A stretch of 64,000 nucleotides of DNA. Source: Protonemura montana. Lineage: Eukaryota > Arthropoda > Insecta > Plecoptera > Nemouridae. The translations under genes and the position numbers were made by a program. This document shows, piece by piece, positions 62,257 through 64,000 of the stretch (the first letter of the stretch is position 1; each line of letters starts with the position of its first letter). The DNA is taken from NCBI GenBank assembly GCA_947568835.1, contig OX387603.1:20174651-20238650 (forward strand). The letters are read 5' to 3'. The notes beneath the pieces were generated by a model that was not told where the DNA came from, searched no databases, and was given only the letters and a program-made list of their open reading frames with translations.

Positions 62257-62782
62257 ACGTTGATAACAACCAACTAAGATAGCCATTTCCTGAATTTGGC
62301 GAAAGGTACTGAGATGTCTCAATTGCAGCAAACAGTAAGCGTAGTACCTCGTTTATCTACTCAAGCCTAGATTACATTCAAGTCGTGGGAATCGCTTGAT
62401 AGCTGAACTCCGACAATCAATGGTATTGGCCTTTTATACCTGGACGAGTCAGGTCACTTGATTGACCATTTGTCTGTTAGGGCTGCAGGAGGCTAAGCTA
62501 GGGACTGGGCTGGCCTTGACTCCAAAGCTGCAGTTTGAGACAAACCACTGGCTGCTCCAACTGCCCCAACTGCCCCTTCCAAATCAATGCAATCGCCATA
62601 AAGTAGAATGGTGCAGAAAAATTCAATTGTGATGTTTGCAGAATTATTTTCAGCAACACTATGAATTTACCGACCCAGTATATGACTGGTTTAGGTTTTT
62701 TTTTTAAGAGCTGGAATAGAGTGTTTGTTTGTTTGTTTTATTGACAAGTAGGCACATAGAATAGTGTAGTATAGCATCGTAG

Positions 62783-62788
62783 AATAAA
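62783..62788 (+). promoter_or_regulatory. Candidate polyadenylation signal of the zinc-finger gene
   Basis: AATAAA about 527 nt after the stop codon, the first such hexamer I noticed downstream. It lies just before a LINE remnant, which limits how far the 3' UTR could extend. Confidence 0.35.
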
Positions 62789-62814
62789 TTAGATTTTTTA
62801 TTTCTATTATTTTA

Positions 62815-62960
62815 TGAGGTGGGAAATGCTATGAAAAGAAGAGAAAGAAAGCTGGCTAGATAAGGAGAAATGTGGAAGAAGTTGGTGAATGAAAAGGATT
62901 ATGAAAAAGAGCATGAAAAAAAGTATGATTCATTTTATAAATTATTAAATTATTAGTCAT
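62815..62960 (+). mobile_element. LINE ORF2 C-terminal remnant (GRPR-type family)
   Basis: Plus strand: WKKLVNEKDYEKEHEKK, closely similar to WNKFVNEKEHEKENE read from the minus strand at ~13920-13990, with GAAAGCTGGCTAGATAAGGA before it as in both duplicated segments. Only the last ~45 codons and a stop remain. Confidence 0.6.
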
Positions 62961-64000
62961 GATTAAACATTTTCTAAATGTTGTTAAAAAATTAATGAAA
63001 AAAATTAAAATCGATTTATAAAAAAATAATGCTTTGATATTATCTGTAGTTTATGCATATTATTTGTATGTCACATGCTGGTACTGTACGAAGCATACCT
63101 CTGAAAGGTGAGTACTGCTTGCATAGAAAAGATAAATTGTATTTTGACTAAGTTCAAGGATTTCCATAAATTGTTTTTATGAAAATCTGTTTCATAGCCT
63201 TAGAAGCACTCGACCAATTTAGATAGGTCATAATAATAGGTCGATAATTTAGGTTGTCATTTATTCTGCATATTTGATTGCGGAAGGGGAATTCAATGCA
63301 AATATGGCAATAAAAAATAACCACTATGCCGGATTCAGTTTTTCTTCAGATTTTTTAATTCCTATGCCATTTGAAATCAGTGCTTAGGTATCTACACTAC
63401 ATTACCTGCAACCACTGCAACAGTCATAATTATTGCTGTTAAATAAATAACGTTTCCACTCAATAATGTCAGTTCAGTTCCCACCTATATACTTGCACTG
63501 TTGATTTTTTTTTTGTTAAGGTAGCAAAAGCTGTTTGCAGATAACTTCCGTTTCTGAACTGACTACCGCAAGCTAATTCCTTACTCTCGGCCGCAAGGTC
63601 TGCGCTTTTCTATGGTGAAGGTGCCAGGTATTATAAACATGATATCACAGCAACCCCCCCCCCCCCCCCCCCTGAACATCAGGAGATGTGATTATGTAAC
63701 TATTGAACAATCCAGCATTCACATGAAGCAAAAATTCCTACTCATAGAAATGTTTAAATGCTTGAACCGAGATGTTTGCAGACATTTGTGATTTCTTAGC
63801 ATGAAATGTGGACCTAACGAACTGTTGCACAGCAGCTAGAAAGCTAAAGAAAAGAAACACATTCTACAGGCACTTAATATGCTTCCCAACAAGAAATTAA
63901 ACTCTTACCTTTCCATAAAACAGTACCACGCTCCTTCGTTACTCAGCAGCTGATAGTTCGTTCCTTCTATGGTCCAACCCCAGGTAAAGCACAGGGTTCA
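62961..64000. other. 3' flank, no gene recognised
   Basis: AT-rich intergenic sequence with a poly-C run at 63654-63672 (19 C). A short minus-strand open stretch at 63916-63997 ends in a good donor (GTAAGAG) but meets a stop in the same frame at the window edge, so it is not called as an exon. Confidence 0.4.

Noticed and set aside
63916-64000. Minus-strand open stretch (TWGWTIEGTNYQLLSNEG, then WYCFME) ending in GTAAGAG, vaguely like a GPCR extracellular loop
   Set aside because: Only ~28 codons, with a TGA in the same frame at the window edge and no good acceptor; too little to call an exon.

Overview
The window is nuclear DNA of an animal, most likely a non-dipteran insect. Three things point that way: a Crumbs protein ending in the invariant ERLI tail, a zinc-finger protein with an N-terminal ZAD (zf-AD) domain, which is typical of insects, and split genes with GT-AG introns in an AT-rich background full of LINE, SINE and DNA-transposon debris. 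All three protein-coding genes were assembled by hand from splice sites with matching phase. No CRISPR array, rRNA or functional tRNA gene was recognised, and no retrovirus-like LTR element or Polinton.

Layout. (1) 540-7726, minus strand: the complete gene for the alpha subunit of mitochondrial processing peptidase, 8 exons and 542 residues. Its second intron carries a 4.1-kb DNA transposon (2879-6989) with ~480-bp terminal inverted repeats, a 4-bp target duplication and an uninterrupted 860-codon transposase. (2) 7727-23178: a ~15-kb repeat-rich intergenic region. It holds LINE remnants (one interrupted by a 474-bp hAT-like MITE), 5S-rRNA-derived SINEs, tRNA-like repeats, two direct copies of a ~2.4-kb segment, an 11-bp tandem array, and three copies of a promoter-like module that ends in a 76-nt block running from an ATG to a splice site and identical in all three. 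(3) 23179-44070, minus strand: crumbs, with 31 coding exons visible and 2255 residues, lacking only the first coding exon. (4) 44071-56120: about 12 kb with no recognisable gene apart from a 206-codon orphan ORF. It probably holds crumbs intron 1 or 5' flank. (5) 56121-59060: an element bounded by inverted repeats, with a LINE inserted in it. (6) 59502-62256, plus strand: a ZAD-C2H2 zinc-finger gene, 4 coding exons and 620 residues. (7) 62257-64000: its 3' flank with another LINE remnant.

The genes are independent housekeeping (PMPCA), epithelial polarity (crb) and transcription-factor loci with no operon-like relation. The most unusual observations are the triplicated promoter and mini-exon module (10951-11457, 15374-15876, 19222-19716) and the intact-looking transposon of uncertain superfamily in a PMPCA intron, transcribed in the same direction as its host.
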